A stretch of DNA of 64,000 nucleotides from Liolophura sinensis (Eukaryota; Mollusca; Polyplacophora; Chitonida; Chitonidae): contig NC_088300.1 in assembly GCF_032854445.1 (NCBI RefSeq), positions 72,702,984-72,766,983 of the forward strand, written 5' to 3'. Below are positions 57,901-60,900 of the stretch, piece by piece; within the stretch, counting starts at the first letter, position 1, and each line of letters opens with the position of its first letter. Below the pieces are notes generated by a model. The model was not told where the DNA came from. It made no database searches and was given only the letters and a program-made list of their open reading frames with translations. A program made the translations under genes and the position numbers.

Positions 57901-60900
57901 TTGAATTACATTGACCATTTACTTGATATGTGTACAGTAAAATCATCATCACGACGAAAGCAAGTGTTGGTTGGGGAAAGTTACATATTGAAGTAGATGT
58001 CATTCTATTTGAAACATTGTATTTTGACTTCATTTTTGTTACAGGGATCTCAGCAACAATGCAATTATGACATTACCAGAGTGGATATTTTCTAATCTCA
58101 CCAGTTTGGAGACTTTGTAAGTACATGCTTCCTGACAGCATTAGCTATACTTTCCATTTGTGTTAAACTGGGTTAAGTGTTGTACATTAAATATGTAAAA
58201 ACATAAGGACTGTTATGTAAGCTGACCTGGTGAAGGGAAGTAGAAATCATGATGTACATGTACAAAACATTTATTTATGGGTGATTATGACCTTCCTTTG
58301 TTTCAGAATATTGAGTTATAACAAACTGGAGTGTGTGGCAGAATCTAGTTTTTCAAACCTGAGGAAATTAAGAATTCTGTAAGTCTTGTCTCTCGTTTAC
58401 ATGCAAATTTTTTAAAGTGTACATGAAGCTTATGTCTTTCCATTTATATTCATTAAGTTATTATTTACTTAAGGTGCCTTTATATTGCAGTGTTTCCTAT
58501 GTAAATATGGTTGTATTACACATCACACTTTAACTTTAATTATGTTCAAGATATTCACAATATCGGTTTAAGTATATATATCTATAAAATAAAACTGTAC
58601 ATATATTTCTTTATAAATCATAAAAAATGCACTTATTATATGAATTTCTTACACATTTCCAGGTCTCTTCATGCTAACAACATCTCCACTTTACCATACG
58701 GAGCTTTTAATGACCTGGATTCCCTAACTCACATGTGAGTGCAAATATATGGTATATGTAATCAGAGGTACAGAGAGTCCATATTAAGGTTTTGTCATAC
58801 ATATGTGGATGTGACTTGTCCCTCTAATTTAGCCCGAGGAATCATATGGAGAAAGAAGGCAAGTCATCTTAAAAAAGAATAATGTCAGCTCTTTGTATTG
58901 GACATTCAGATTTACTTACACAGTGATGGGAAAAATTAGATAAGCAAAAGTTACAAGGTTATCAAGTAATAGACCTGTCTGCTGTCCCTAAACTATGGGA
59001 GGTCACAGTCTGATGGGAGAGTGTCAGGGTGAGAAGCGTACCGTGGTATTACAAGCACATCAGGTGAGGGGGTGGGGGGTGTTGTTTGGGTGACACCGGT
59101 GTCCTCAGCCCATGAACCTGACCACTATAAAGGCTATTGTATATGAGAAATGATTTATCATCAGTCTAATAACACAAATGTTTGTTAGCATTTACACATG
59201 TACATTGTGTTTCTTAGAGCCTTTGGTGGTAATCCCCTTTACTGTGACTGTCACCTCAAGTGGTTATCAGAGTGGATTAAGAAGGACTATGTGGAGCCGG
59301 GGATTGCAGCCTGTGTGGAGCCAGAGAACATGAAGGATAAGCTTGTCCTGACCACACCACTACAGTACTTTCAGTGTATGGGTGAGTTTGTAGAGGCGCA
59401 GACAGAGGCAGTACAATAATCCCTGAGCAATTGTTTTATCCATATATTCACAATAATATCAAGCTTTTCTTCACTCATGCACTGATATATAAGGTCCTTG
59501 TTACCATGCCTTGGTCTCAGCAGCCATGGTATGAAACACAACAGTGGTATTGTCAGAGTTTTTCAAATTAAGTGTCACATTTATGTAACCTTTTGAGATC
59601 AGTTCATTGTAAACCATTGCCAAGAGGAATTATTAAACTCAAAACCATCTGGGCAGCCAATTCACTATTTTAACGTTGTTTGCAAGCAGTACCACTAGCA
59701 GTACCTCTTGTAGTTCATACATATGGTACTACCCTTGACGAGCTGAACCTTGTCTGCAGCCAGTATACATGGGTCCTCTGTGAACCAAGGACCATAGCCT
59801 CAGGATTTTACAATAATACAGTAGAAATATACTGAGGTATGCTTCCTGCATGAGGCAAAGATTTGATTACAGTATTTTCCCAAAAGTTTGCATGAAAACA
59901 GATTTTTAGAGGCAAATAAACATCATAAATATTTCCTCTGTTGCTGAAAATTACCCTTTTCCAAGAGTATACCATCCTGTCTCAGAAGCAAACTTGAAAT
60001 CATATCTTTATGGTGAATAGAGCTCTCAAACTGGGATAAAATATGTAAAATAGTCATTTTGAAATTTTGGGTCAAAAAACAGTTTACATCACTCAAGGAA
60101 GATATTTGATCACAGGTCCATTCATACTAAAATTGAGATGAAATGGCTTCTCAACCTGGTGATGTTCATCTACAGGGAATTCTCTTCATCCTACAGATTT
60201 TCCACAGGCAGTTACATCCTCCACTGAGAATCTCCCAAGGTTGTGAACCTGGTAGTGGTGTGTCTACCTAGATACATGTATATGTAGGTAGAGAACACTA
60301 ATGTCTTTTCTTTGTTTCAACAGGTGACCCTGATAAAGTCATCATGGCAAAATGCAATGCTTGTTACAAGAACCCTTGTAAAAACGAAGCATCTTGCAAG
60401 TCTTATGGATTTAAGAACTTTTCCTGTGAGTGTACACCTGGTTACCATGGAGAATTGTGTGAGCATGAAATAGATGCGTGTTATGGAAATCCATGTGAAC
60501 ATGGAGGAAGTTGTAAGGTACTGGACTATGGTAGATTCAGGTAAGTACAACAGACTTCTACATATACATACATATATACATTCATGTGTATGTATTGTTT
60601 AACACAATGTTTATTTATTTGATTGGTGTTTTACTATATGCATATGAGTAAATGGTTTGATACGTTCTGAGTCTTCATCGGTCCATGTACACACATCTTC
60701 TATAGTGTAGCTACATGTGCTAATTTCTGTGACCTAGACAATGTGAATGTAAAAGAACTTGAAAGAATGCTTTTAAATGTATATTACATTAAATGTAGTA
60801 ATAATGGAATGTAATCTAGATCCTTGAAAAATTTCACAGAAAATATGTAAACCTATAAACTATTTTGATTTCATTTTCATTGAAATTCAGTGTTTGCTGT

